This document shows, piece after piece, positions 34,754-47,216 of a stretch of DNA of 64,000 bases. The position numbers were made by a program, and so were the translations under genes. Within the stretch, counting starts at the first letter, position 1. Each line of letters begins with the position of its first letter. Under the pieces are notes generated by a model, which saw nothing but the letters and a program-made list of their open reading frames with translations, was not told the origin of the DNA and ran no database searches. This stretch comes from Liolophura sinensis (Eukaryota; Mollusca; Polyplacophora; Chitonida; Chitonidae): assembly GCF_032854445.1 (NCBI RefSeq), contig NC_088299.1:5805001-5869000 (forward strand), written 5' to 3'.

Positions 34754-35738
34754 CGACAACGTATATATAGACTTTGTGTCTATGTAGGGATGGACCGTTG
34801 TGTTCATGTTACATGAACAGACAGTGTTGTGGAGAATGCAATTTTCAGACAAAATTAACAATATTATTTTTATCTTTTTATAATTCTATGGTGGTGGTGT
34901 TTTTTTTCAACGTCTCTCAATACATTTTGAATAACTTAAAAATGTCTGAATACGAGTTGTTGTTGATGCTGCTGCTGTTATTCTCTTTATATCACATATT
35001 TTACGTAGCTTATTTTAGTTTTTAGTTCAAGACGGGGTTTTTTTTTCTTGTCGATTATCGAATTTTTTTCTACTGATAATCATGGGGTCGGGGATTAAAA
35101 CAGTCACTAGTATAGTAACAGTTGTGGACCATAAAATATACTGATCGATTCGATATTTAACCAAAAAATTGCATTGCTCGGTTCATATGCGAATAACGGC
35201 ATGGATGTACACGTTACAGACGACAAATTGTTAATGTTACAGTATTGCGGACAACTCAACGATTGCGTAAAATATTATATGGAACCGTAATCACACCGAA
35301 TAATTATTTTATTATCGGTTTTTTTTTCTACTCCATTACAACAGATAAGGCACGTGGCAGTATCGATCGTATGTATCTATTCGAGACATCGTCATTTAAA
35401 CACCACGTATCATCATATGGTCACACGTGGTATTGATCTCGCTGCGTGAGTGTATTCACCACTGACCTATACATTACTACAATGTGTGCTTGGATCTTTA
35501 TAAGTCCCATGCTTGCCATATAACAGGCAAAGAAAGATAAAACAGAACGTAGCCTTAGGAGTGTGTCAGCAGAGGTCACTCACAGTTCTAGCCAGCATTG
35601 CTTCTTGAGGTGCACAGTTTCTTCCACTGGGGTCGATTCCCCGCCTAACCATACCAGGTCTTTTCAAAAGGCTGGGTAAATCAATGAATATTTACTGAAT
35701 TTGTTTTCATATGGTTTGGTTGAAAGTGCGCGGCACCG

Positions 35739-37807
35739 GTTTCTCTCTCACACACACATGGCTGCCGTCAGGAGGTTTCTCTCAAGAGGTTTCTTTGCCA
35801 CATACAGATGGCTGCTGTAAACACGTTTCGGTCTCTCTCACGCATACACACATGGTTGCTGTCAGCAGGTTTCTGACTGCCTCACATGGCTGCTGTCAAG
35901 AGGTTTCACACACACACACACGGTTGCTGTCAGCAGGTTTCTCTCACTCACACACATGGCTGCTGTCAGCAGTTTTTTCTCTCTCACACACATGGCTGCT
36001 GTGAGCAGGATTCTCTCTCACACATATGGCCGCGGTGATCGTGTTTCTCTCTCACGTGCATGGTTGCTGTGAGCATGTTTCTCTCTCACATACATGAATG
36101 CTGTAAGCATGTTTCTCTCCCACACACACATCATTTTTCAGCAGGTTTCTCTCTCACACACGCACATGGCTGCTGTCAGAAGGTTTCTCTCTCACACACA
36201 CATGGCTGCTGTCAGGAGATTTCTCTCTCACACACACATGGCTGAGGTCAGCAGGTTTCTCACTCACACACACATGGCTGCTGTCAGCAGGTTTCTTTCT
36301 CACACACACATGGCTGCTGTCAGCAGGTTTCTTTCTCACACACACATGGCTGCGGTCAGCAGGTTTCTCACTCACACACACGTGGCTGCGGTCAGCAGGT
36401 TTCTCTCTCACACACACATGGCTGCTGTCTGAAGGTTTCTCTCCCTCTCACACACATGGTTGCTGTCAGAAGGTTTCTGTCTCACACATACATGGTTGTT
36501 GTCAGAAGGTTTCTGTCTCACACACATGGCTGTTGTCAGAAGGTTTCCGTCTCACACACACATGGCAGTTTTCAGGAGGTTTTTCTCACACACACATGGC
36601 TGCTGTCAGAAGGTTTCTCTCTCACACACACACATGGCTGAGGTCAGCAGGTTTCTCACTTACACACACATGGCTGCGGTCAGCAGGTTTCTCTCTCACA
36701 CATACATGGCTGAGGTGAGCAGGTTTCTCACACACACACACATGGCTGCTGTCAGCAGGTTTCTGTTTCGCACACACATGGCTGCTGTCAGCAGGTTTCT
36801 CTCTCACACACACATGGCTGCGGTCAGCAGGTTTCTGTCTCACACACACATGGCTGCTGTCAGCAGGTTTCTGTCTCGCACACACATGGCTGCTGTCAGC
36901 AGGTTTCTCTCTCACACACACATGGCTGCTGTCAGCAGGTTTCTCTCTCACACACACATGGCTGCTGTCAGCAGGTTTCTCTCTCACACACACATGGCTG
37001 CGGTCAGCAGGTTTCTGTCTCGCACACACATGGCTGCTGTCAGCAGGTTTCTCTCTCACACACACATGGCTGCTGTCAGCAGGTTTCTGTCTCGCACACA
37101 CATGGCTGCTGTCAGCAGGTTTCTCTCTCACACACACATGGCTGCGGTCAGCAGGTTTCTCTCTCACACATACATGGCTGCTGTCAGCAGGTTTCTCTCT
37201 CACACACACATGGCTGCGGTCAGCAGGTTTCTCTCTCAAACACACATGGCTGCTGTCAGCAGGTTTCTGTCTCGCACACACATGGCTGCTGTCAGCAGGT
37301 TTCTCTCTCACACACACATGGCTGCTGCCTGAAGGTTTTTCTCCCTCACACACACATGGCTGCTGTCAGAAGGTTTCTGTCTCACACACACATGGCTGCG
37401 GTCAGCAGGTTTCTCTCTCACACACACATGGCTGCTGCCTGAAGGTTTTTCTCCCTCACACACACATGGCTGCTGTCAGAAGGTTTCTGTCTCGCACTCA
37501 CATGGCTGCTGTCAGCAGGTTTCTCTCTCACACACACATGGCTGCTGCCTGAAGGTTTTTCTCTCTCACACACACATGGCTGCAGTCAGCAGGTTTCTCT
37601 CTCACACACACATGGCTGCTGTCAGCAGGTTTCTCTCTCACACACACATGGCTGCGGTCAGAAGGTTTCTCTCTCACACACACATGGCTGAGGTCAGCAG
37701 GTTTCTCACTCACACACACATGGCTGCTGCCTGAAGGTTTTTCTCCCTCACACACACATGATTGCTGTCAGGTGTCACTCTCACACACATGCATGGCTGC
37801 TGTAAGG
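35739..37807. repeat. 36-bp CA-rich satellite, array 1 (about 57 units)
   Basis: Unit: CATGGCTGCTGTCAGCAGG, then TTTCTCTCTCACACACA. CTGCTG-T-CAGCAG forms a 6-bp-arm dyad in the core. Variants include CTGCGG, CTGAGG and CTGCCTGAAGG. 36 is a multiple of 3 and stops are absent, so several frames stay open on both strands; these are not genes. Confidence 0.97.
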
Positions 37808-37862
37808 ATTTATTTATTTATTTTTGTGATTGAAGTTTTACGCCGTACACAAGAATATTGCT
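37808..37862 (-). repeat. SINE family A tail fragment
   Basis: TTTATTTATTTATTTTTGTG, ATTGAAGTTTTACGCCGTAC; present in both duplication copies. Confidence 0.7.
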
Positions 37863-39690
37863 ACTGTTAGGAGATTTCTCTCTTACACACACACATATAT
37901 GCATGTTGTACTTATCACATTTCAGATAATATGCAGATTCTTCTGACTGATCTATCAACTTTGGATAAGCTACCCCAGTCGCCGAACAGGCGAGGAATAC
38001 AACCTCACGCGTTAAGTATTTTTCTTTGTACCTGACGGAAACATTGATGCACGTGCTGGCCAAAAGCAAGGCTTGTCGACAATGTACTAGTCAATAATTC
38101 TTTGCCTTCTTTTTCAAAAGAGTTCTCATGATTCAGCAGCTTTCAAGAACAAAATGTGAAAGCAATTTTCCTAAATACTTTTTGAGATCATGAAACTGCT
38201 CACGACAGAAAACTGATCTAGCAGTTCACTTTTTGCCAGCATTTTCTCTCAGCCCAACCAAGTTTTCTTGCCAAACATTGTGCTCCTCTTCTTATCCCGT
38301 GAGTCAAAACCTCGGCTTCAGTGGCAAAGTGGAAAAGCCTTGGTGAAAACAAAGAGTTGCTTGAAGTACAGGAATCGGTCCAACAAAAGTTGTCCATAAT
38401 CCTCTTGTTGTCTATACATGCGTGAGGTAAATTAAAAACTGAATCATTGTCTACATTTATTGTTACAATATCTGAAATAGTAAACAAAGAATTTTTGAAA
38501 TATATATTTGTATATTATCTGTATAATCAGCTTGACTTATGCCTATAGTTGGCTCTTCCATCAACCACATACCGTCCTAAAGCAAAGATAAATAATACTT
38601 TTACTTTAAGAATAGAAACAAGCCATCGAGAAGATATTTCTAGTTCATGTATGACAGGACTGAAATAAACCAGGTGAACACATGTGGGTCCTATACTGGT
38701 ACTTTGAAATCGGTCACGCCCATATCAAAAAATTACCACCTCCTCTACATTTATCTGGCCTACTGTCTTGAACTTGTGAGATTGATTCTGGCTTAACAGA
38801 TGAAAAACAACTGTTTGTAAGAAAATGAATCACGTGTTTATTAATATTGACTGTATATCGTGATTGTCTATGAAGTTTGTCTGAAATCATGTTGGAATTA
38901 CCCAGTAGTTTCTTATAAAACTATCCATATTCAAAAACAGAAACAAGACATTATTTAACCATTGTAGGATTTGCCTTTACATGTAGAGATGCAGATAAAA
39001 TCTCTTGAGCCGCATTTCACCTCCAGCCTGAAATACATATATACTACTTTTTGAAATTTATTTACACTTAACTTGGTGCACCTTGTATTATTCGCAATGT
39101 ACATGCGCAAAGACTTTATAATTCTTTTCAATATATAACTGCTTCGTTATTTTTTTTAAATCAATGTGAAGTAGTTTACATTTGCTAATGAAATATAAGG
39201 TTGTTGGAAATACTTCGCAGTAAAAGTAAAAAATAAAATCTGTTGTTTTACCTTCTACCAGCGGGCATCATTGCTGTTGTGGGCCTACGGCCGATGAGAT
39301 TAGCAGTCTACATGTATATGTGGTGTGTGCTGTTTTTGATCTGGTGAGCGTCAGGAAAACTCGTTTCAAAATATGTCGAATTTATTTTCTACTGTGCCCT
39401 CTGAGGTTAGCGGCCTAAAACAGGATCGCTGAATAGCGCGTGGTTGCTAGGATACCTCGACAGTGAACTTCGTCGCGCTTTCGCCTTTGGGGCTCATACG
39501 CAGTCACAAAGAAATAAAAGTGTTCAAAAGATTAATGATGCTGGTGAATAAGGCAGTGAAAATGAAGAGCCTTCGGCCCAGATAAATTTAAGATCAGGTT
39601 TAAGATTTGGAGCGGTAGACACTTCTTAATCAGTTTATCACAACGTTTTATGACGTAACAATATAGATCTAAACTACCCAGCCGTAAAAA

Positions 39691-39837
39691 ACGCAGAACG
39701 TGACGTGACGAATATGTGATTGAACAACAGAACCCAAATAATATGGATCAATATCAGTACGCTAGCGATGAACTTAATGATATTCATAATAATTATGAAG
39801 AAGAAGAAGGCTTATTATTATTATTTGAAAATTGACG
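39691..39837 (+). pseudogene. truncated copy of the 82-aa candidate gene's last exon
   Basis: Lacks exon 1 and the first third of exon 2. Relative to 34614-34753 it carries an extra GTGAC and base changes that put a TGA in the original frame before the methionine-rich part. Confidence 0.6.
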
Positions 39838-40820
39838 ACAACGTATATATAGACTTTGTGTCTATGTAGGGATGGACCGTTGTGTTCATGTTACATGAAC
39901 AGACAGTGTTGTGGAGAATGCAATTTTCAGACAAAATTAACAATATTATTTTTATCTTTTTATAATTCTATGGTGGTGGTGTTTTTTTTCAACGTCTCTC
40001 AATACATTTTGAATAACTTAAAAATGTCTGAATACGAGTTGTTGTTGATGCTGCTGCTGTTATTCTCTTTATATCACATATTTTACGTAGCTTATTTTAG
40101 TTTTTAGTTCAAGACGGGGTTTTTTTTTCTTGTCGATTATCGAATTTTTTTCTACTGATAATCATGGGGTCGGGGATTAAAACAGTCACTAGTATAGTAA
40201 CAGTTGTGGACCATAAAATATACTGATCGATTCGATATTTAACCAAAAAATTGCATTGCTCGGTTCATATGCGAATAACGGCATGGATGTACACGTTACA
40301 GACGACAAATTGTTAATGTTACAGTATTGCGGACAACTCAACGATTGCGTAAAATATTATATGGAACCGTAATCACACCGAATAATTATTTTATTATCGG
40401 TTTTTTTTTTTCTACTCCATTACAACAGATAAGGCACGTGGCAGTATCGATCGTATGTATCTATTCGAGACATCGTCATTTAAACACCACGTATCATCAT
40501 ATGGTCACACGTGGTATTGATCTCGCTGCGTGAGTGTATTCACCACTGACCTATACATTGCTTCAATGTGTGCTTGGATCTTTATAAGTCCCATGCTTGC
40601 CATATAACAGGCAAAGAAAGATAAAACAGAACGTAGCCTTAGGAGTGTGTCAGCAGAGGTCACTCACAGTTCTAGCCAGCATTGCTTCTTGAGGTGCACA
40701 GTTTCTTCCACTGGGGCCGATTCCCCGCCTAACCATACCAGGTCTTTACAAAAGGCTGGGTAAATCAATGAATATTTACTGAATTTGTTTTCATATGGTT
40801 TGGTTGAAAGTGCGCGGCAC

Positions 40821-43033
40821 CGGTTTCTCTCTCACACACACATGGCTGCCGTCAGGAGGTTTCTCTCAAGAGGTTTCTTTGCCACATACACATGGCTGCT
40901 GAAAACACGTTTCGGTCTCTCTCACGCATACACACATGGTTGCTGTCAGCAGGTTTCTGACTGCCTCACATGGCTGCTGTCAAGAGGTTTCACACACACA
41001 CACACGGTTGCTGTCAGCAGGTTTCTCTCACTCACACACATGGCTGCTGTCAGCAGGTTTTTCTCTCTCACACACATGGCTGCTGTGAGCAGGATTCTCT
41101 CTCACACATATGGCCGCGGTGATCGTGTTTCTCTCTCACGTGCATGGTTGCTGTGAGCATGTTTCTCTCTCACATACATGAATGCTGTAAGCATGTTTCT
41201 CTCCCACACACACATCATTTTTCAGCAGGTTTCTCTCTCACACACGCACATGGCTGCTGTCAGAAGGTTTCTCTCTCACACACACATGGCTGCTGTCAGG
41301 AGGTTTCTCTCTCACACACACATGGCTGAGGTCAGCAGGTTTCTCACTCACACACACATGGCTGCTGTCAGCAGGTTTCTTTCTCACACACACATGGCTG
41401 CTGTCAGCAGGTTTCTTTCTCACACACACATGGCTGCGGTCAGCAGGTTTCTCACTCACACACACATCATTTTTCAGCAGGTTTCTCTCTCACACACACA
41501 TGGCTGCTGTCTGAAGGTTTCTCTCCCTCTCACACACATGGCTGCTGTCAGAAGGTTTCTGTCTCACACATACATGGTTGTTGTCAGAAGGTTTCTGTCT
41601 CACACACATGGCTGTTGTCAGAAGGTTTCCGTCTCACACACACATGGCAGTTTTCAGGAGGTTTTTCTCTCACACACATGGCTGCTGTCAGAAGGTTTCT
41701 CTCTCACACACACACATGGCTGAGGTCAGCAGGTTTCTCACTTACACACACATGGCTGCGGTCAGCAGGTTTCTCTCTTACACATACATGGCTGAGGTCA
41801 GCAGGTTTCTCACTCACACACACATGGCTGCTGTCAGCAGGTTTCTGTCTCGCACACACATGGCTGCTGTCAGCAGGTTTCTCTCTCACACACACATGGC
41901 TGCGGTCAGCAGGTTTCTCTCTCACACACACATGGCTGCTGTCAGCAGGTTTCTGTCTCGCACACACATGGCTGCTGTCAGCAGGTTTCTCTCTCACACA
42001 CACATGGCTGCTGTCAGCAGGTTTCTCTCTCACACACACATGGCTGCTGTCAGCAGGTTTCTCTCTCACACACACATGGCTGCGGTCAGCAGGTTTCTGT
42101 CTCGCACACACATGGCTGCTGTCAGCAGGTTTCTCTCTCACACACACATGGCTGCTGTCAGCAGGTTTCTCTCTCGCACACACATGGCTGCTGTCAGCAG
42201 GTTTCTCTCTCACACACACATGGCTGCGGTCAGCAGGTTTCTCACTCACACACACATGGCTGCTGTCAGCAGGTTTCTCTCTCACACACACATGGCTGCG
42301 GTCAGCAGGTTTCTCTCTCAAACACACATGGCTGCTGTCAGCAGGTTTCTGTCTCACACACACATGGCTGCTGTCAGCAGGTTTCTCTCTCACACACACA
42401 TGGCTGCTGCCTGAAGGTTTTTCTCCCTCACACACACATGGCTGCTGTCAGAAGGTTTCTGTCTCACACACACATGGCTGCGTTCAGCAGGTTTCTCTCT
42501 CACACACACATGGCTGCTGCCTGAAGGTTTTTCTCCCTCACACACACATGGCTGCTGTCAGCAGGTTTCTGTCTCGCACACACATGGCTGCTGTCAGCAG
42601 GTTTCTCTCTCACACACACATGGCTGCTGCCTGAAGGTTTTTCTCTCTCACACACACATGGCTGCGGTCAGCAGGTTTCTCTCTCACACACACATGGCTG
42701 CTGTCAGCAGGTTTCTCTCTCACACACACATGGCTGCGGTCAGCAGGTTTCTCTCTCACACACACATGGCTGAGGTCAGCAGGTTTCTCACTCACACACA
42801 CATGGCTGCTGTCAGCAGGTTTCTGTCTCGCACACACATGGCTGCTGTCAGCAGGTTTCTCTCTCACACACACATGGCTGCTGTCAGCAGGTTTCTGTCT
42901 CGCACACACATGGCTGCTGTCAGCAGGTTTCTCTCTCACACACACATGGCTGCTGCCTGAAGGTTTTTCTCCCTCACACACACATGATTGCTGTCAGGTG
43001 TCTCTCTCACACACATACATGGCTGCTGTCAGG
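40821..43033. repeat. 36-bp CA-rich satellite, array 2 (about 61 units)
   Basis: Same unit and variant types as array 1. The order of variant units is largely shared at both ends, with extra units internally, showing unequal change after the duplication. Long open frames (278 and 339 codons on plus, 243 on minus) are repeat artefacts. Confidence 0.97.
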
Positions 43034-43086
43034 ATTTATTTATTTATTTTTGTGATTGAAGTTTTACGCCGTACACAAGATTATTG
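43034..43086 (-). repeat. SINE family A tail fragment
   Basis: Duplicate of the fragment at 37808-37862. Confidence 0.7.
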
Positions 43087-45192
43087 CTGCTGTTAGGAGA
43101 TTTCTCTCTTACACACACACATATATGCATGTTGTACTTATCACATTTCAGATAATATGCAGATTCTTCTGACTGATCTATCAACTTTGGATAAGCTACC
43201 CCAGTCGCCGAACAGGCGAGGAATACAACCTCACGCGTTAAGTATTTTTCTTTGTACCTGACGGAAACATTGATGCACGTGCTGGCCAAAAGCAAGGCTT
43301 GTCGACAATGTACTAGTCAATAATTCTTTGACTTCTTTTTCAAAAGAGTTCTCATGATTCAGCAGCTTTCAAGAACAAAATGTAAAAGCAATTTTCCTAA
43401 ATACTTTTTGAGACCATGAAACTGCTCACGACAGAAAACTGATCTAGCAGTTCACTTTTTGCCAGCATTTTCTCTCAGCCCAACCAAGTTTTCTTGCCAG
43501 ACATTGTGCTCCTCTTCTTATCCCGTGAGTCAAAACCTCGGCTTCAGTGGCAAAGCGGAAAAGCCTTGGTGAAAACAAAGAGTTGCCTGAAGTACAGGAA
43601 TCGGTCCAACAAAAGTTGTCCATAATCCTCTTCACTGTGATAAATATTGATCTTCGAGACGAAATATCAGGCCTTACACCCACACAATACTATGCCTGGT
43701 ATAACATAATATCCCTATCAAATGAAATAGGTAAAGCCTAAGACAGAACATATTGTACAGGCCTAAATATACATGCGTGAGGTAAATTAAAAACTGAATC
43801 ATTGTCTACATTTATTGTTACAATATCTGAAATAGTAAACAAAGAATTTTTGAAATATATATTTGTATATTATCTGTATAATCAGCTAGACTTATGCCTA
43901 TAGTTGGCTCTTCCATCAACCACATACCGTCCTAAAGCAAAGATAAATAATACTTTTACTTTAAGAATAGAAACAAGCCATCGAGAAGATATTTCTAGTT
44001 CATGTATGACAGGACTGAAATAAACCAGGTGAACACATGTGGGTCCTATACTGGTACTTTGAAATCGGTCACGCCCATATCAAAAAATTACCACCTCCTC
44101 TACATTTATCTGGCCTACTGTCTTGAACTTGTGAGATTGATTCTGGCTTAACAGATGAAAAACAACTGTTTGTAAGAAAATGAATCACGTGTTTATTAAT
44201 ATTGACTGTATATCGTGATTGTCTATGAAGTTTGTCTGAAATCATGTTGGAATTACCCAGTAGTTTCTTATAAAACTATCCATATTCAAAAACAGAAACA
44301 AGATATTATTTAACCATTGTAGGATTTTCCTTTGCATGTAGAGATGCAGATAAAATCTCTTGAGCCGCATTTCACCTCCAGCCTGAAATACATATATACT
44401 ACATTTTGAAATTTATTTACACTTAACTTGGTGCACCTTGTATTATTCGCAATGTACATGCGCAAAGACTTTATAATTCTTTTCAATATATAACTGCTTC
44501 GTTATATTTTTTGAATCAGTGTGATGTAGTTGACATTTGCTAATGAAATATAAGGTTGTTGGAAATACTTCGCAGTAAAAGTAAAAAATAAAATCTGTTG
44601 TTTTACCTTCTACCAGCGGGCATCATTGCTGTTGTGGGCCTACGGCCGATGAGATTAGCAGTCTACATGTATATGTGGTGTGTGCTGTTTTTGATCTGGT
44701 GAGCGTCAGGAAAACTCGTTTCAAAATATATCGAATTTATTTTCTGCTGTGCCCTCTGAGGTTAGCGGCCTGAAACAGGATCGCTGAATAGCGCGTGGTT
44801 GCTAGGATACCTCGACAGTGAACTTTGTCGCGCTTTCACCTTTGGGGCTCATACGCTGTCACAAAGAAATAAAAGTGTTCAAAAGATTATTGATGCTGGT
44901 GAATAAGGCAGTGAAAGTGAAGAGCCTTCGGCCCAGATAAATTTAAGATCAGGTTTAAGATTTGGAGCGGTAGACACTTCTTAAAAGCTTTATCACAACG
45001 TTTTATGACGTAACAATATAGATCTAAACTACCCAGCCGTAAAAGCGACATGCTGAAAAACTTTTTGTCAGAGGAAAAAAAAACATTTTTTGAAAATAAA
45101 ATAAAAATTTCACATGGAGAAAATAACTTCTTGGGAAAGAGAAAGTCTGCTTTGTTAACCTAAGACTTCAAACGTTTGGGCCCCTAGTTTAG

Positions 45193-45210
45193 AAGTCGGA
45201 GCTCCGACTT
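45193..45210. repeat. perfect 18-bp palindrome, left
   Basis: AAGTCGGAGCTCCGACTT is its own reverse complement. It lies in the left inverted repeat, next to AATTGACCAATCAC. Confidence 0.95.
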
Positions 45211-46189
45211 AATTGACCAATCACAAGTCGCTTGCCATGAAACAGCCGATATGGAAACCATATCCCTCACTGATAACTACATATTTTGACTAGGGTCTAC
45301 CATGGGAAAAATAACCTTTATTTTTAATCAATAACAAGGATTACATAAGGCAATCGTAATCAACCCCAGTCTGTTTAAAAACACATAAGGTAAAATGGGG
45401 TTATATGGACCCTCGGGTAATATGGACCTCCTGGTTATTTCAGCCTATAGTGTTTGTCAGTGCTGCCATCTATGTTGCTGTGGTTTAGTTATAGAAGAAA
45501 GAGTTAACACACCCACTCCTGCTAATTTTCCAAAAAAGCTAAGACATATTTTCCAGTTTTAAAAAAAAATGACCCATTTTCTTATGATGTCAGCGGCATC
45601 CTTCAACGTTTGTAAACTCTGAGTACATTTATCTTAATCAGTAATACTGTGTTAGGTTATAGTACAGGCAACAATCTCCCGCCATAACTGTGCAGAGTAA
45701 TGGTTATGGTCGTTGTATTCGTCAAGGCCATCCGAATTAAGAGTATGCACCTGTGGGAATATGGCTGCCCACAGTGGCCATATTCTCAAGAGGTGGAATA
45801 TTACCCACCTTGTCACACACCTTATTCTCATTATTTATTTCGGCCATTTATAAAATGACATTTCCATGCAGGCAGTTGTTTTCTTCATCCTAATGTACGT
45901 ATGGAGAAATAAAATATCTCTAGATATATAAGCTTATAGTGGTTTAGGGAACTATACAGTGTATGTAAGTCTTTACCAGGATTTGAACTTGGATCTTCAT
46001 ATCCCATATTCAGAACTTTAGTCTTATTGAGGTCCGCTTTTCTTGGAAACCATATGGTCGCGGCACATCACATAAACTAAATCTTTCTCTCTGTTTTTAC
46101 ATCTGCGTCAAAAATTTTTCCTTTTTAGCTCGCCTGTACCAAGTAAGGCAAGGTATTATGAGAGGGAAGAAAAGTGTCAGTGTCGATTT

Positions 46190-46545
46190 TAAGCCGTGTT
46201 TCAACTCTTGTATAATGGCTTTCATACATCTATTAAAGGTTAAGATATTTCTTTTAGCTCCTGTACATGTATAATCGGCTCTCATTCATTAATTATTGTT
46301 AAGTTTTTTGGTTAAGCTCTCTAGTCTAAAGTACATTGTGTAAATGAAAATATTCGGATGGGAGGTTAAGCTTTTTGTTAGCTCTTGTGTATTGAGCTAT
46401 CATACATGGATTGAAGGTCAGGCTTCTCTAGTATAAGGCATTTCGTGTGAATGCACATTCTCGGATGGCAGGATAAACTTTTATTAGCTCCTGTTCTATG
46501 GCAGTCATACGTGGATCTCCAACATACCGATAAAAAGTCATGTTT
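46190..46545. repeat. diverged tandem repeat, 3-4 units of about 105-120 bp
   Basis: TTAGCTC(C/T)TGT recurs at 46254, 46378 and 46484, each followed by TAT....CAT.CAT(A/G).(A)TGGAT and AAATGA/CATTCTCGGATGG-type words. Confidence 0.6.
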
Positions 46546-47060
46546 TGTGTGTTCGTGTGTGTGTGTGTGTATGTGTGTGTTTATTTCGCCTGAGTACATC
46601 TACAAATGGCCTACTGATGCAAGGTTGAACTGTCTTATTGGCTTTAGTTTTATAGGCTTTGTAAATGTTTTGTAATGATTTTAACGGATAGACTTTTCAA
46701 ATCAAAAATTTATTAGTTATATAAATTTCAATTTGTTTTCTGTAGTAAACACGTTCTCTAGAAATTAAGCCTTAATGCAGGGCAACGATTTATTATATAC
46801 AGGGTTTTTGTATTTTATTGTTTAGAAAATTTATGAATTATGTACTTATGAATTAAAAGTTTTCATGCACATGCCTATCTATATGTAGGAGAACAAGAGC
46901 GGTATTGGGTTTCTCTGGCGATTTTACCATTTTCCTGTTTTGTGCACACACATTCAGATTAACTTCAGTTTGTTCTCATGTAAACACGGATTTCTGCTAG
47001 CATTTCTTGGTAGTTTCTTGTGCCATCACCTATCTAGAAAAGTCTCTCTGGCTACATTAT

Positions 47061-47216
47061 GATTTGTAGAGTGTAAGAATTTACCCGGAGTATACCAAAT
47101 TATCTGGTATACGCAGTATCCGTAGTACCTCTAGCTATAGTACCACATTTGTAGAGTGTAAGAATTTACCTTGTGTATACCAATTTATCTAATATACACA
47201 ATATCTGTAGAAAGCT
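47061..47216. repeat. direct repeat pair, about 70-85 bp
   Basis: TTTGTAGAGTGTAAGAATTT followed by ACC..G.GTATACCAA.TTAT occurs at 47064 and 47150. Confidence 0.75.

Larger units (their letters stand above)
34614..39690 (+). repeat. tandem segmental duplication, copy 1
   Basis: Begins at ACGCAGAACGTGACG and ends at CAGCCGTAAAA, where copy 2 follows immediately. Apart from array length and a few indels, the two copies look nearly identical along their length (for example, the stretch from 34774 repeats at 39856, offset 5082). It contains the last part of the candidate small gene, putative exon-like stretches near 35199-35450, a 36-bp array and a SINE tail. Confidence 0.95.
39691..45044 (+). 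repeat. tandem segmental duplication, copy 2
   Basis: Direct repeat of 34614-39690. It is longer by about 280 bp because of a longer 36-bp array and a ~130 bp segment (about 43635-43770) absent from copy 1. The right end at GCCGTAAAA coincides with the left terminal inverted repeat of the next element. Confidence 0.95.

Noticed and set aside
36094-37353. Long open frames (up to 290 codons plus, 243 minus) with 12-residue repeats
   Set aside because: The 36-bp unit is a multiple of three without stops, so several frames on both strands are open at once; there is no start context or non-repeat coding sequence.
35739-37807. CRISPR-like array
   Set aside because: Units are contiguous with no unique spacers, in a eukaryotic genome; it is a satellite.
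41178-42981. Open frames up to 339 codons in array 2
   Set aside because: Same repeat artefact as array 1.
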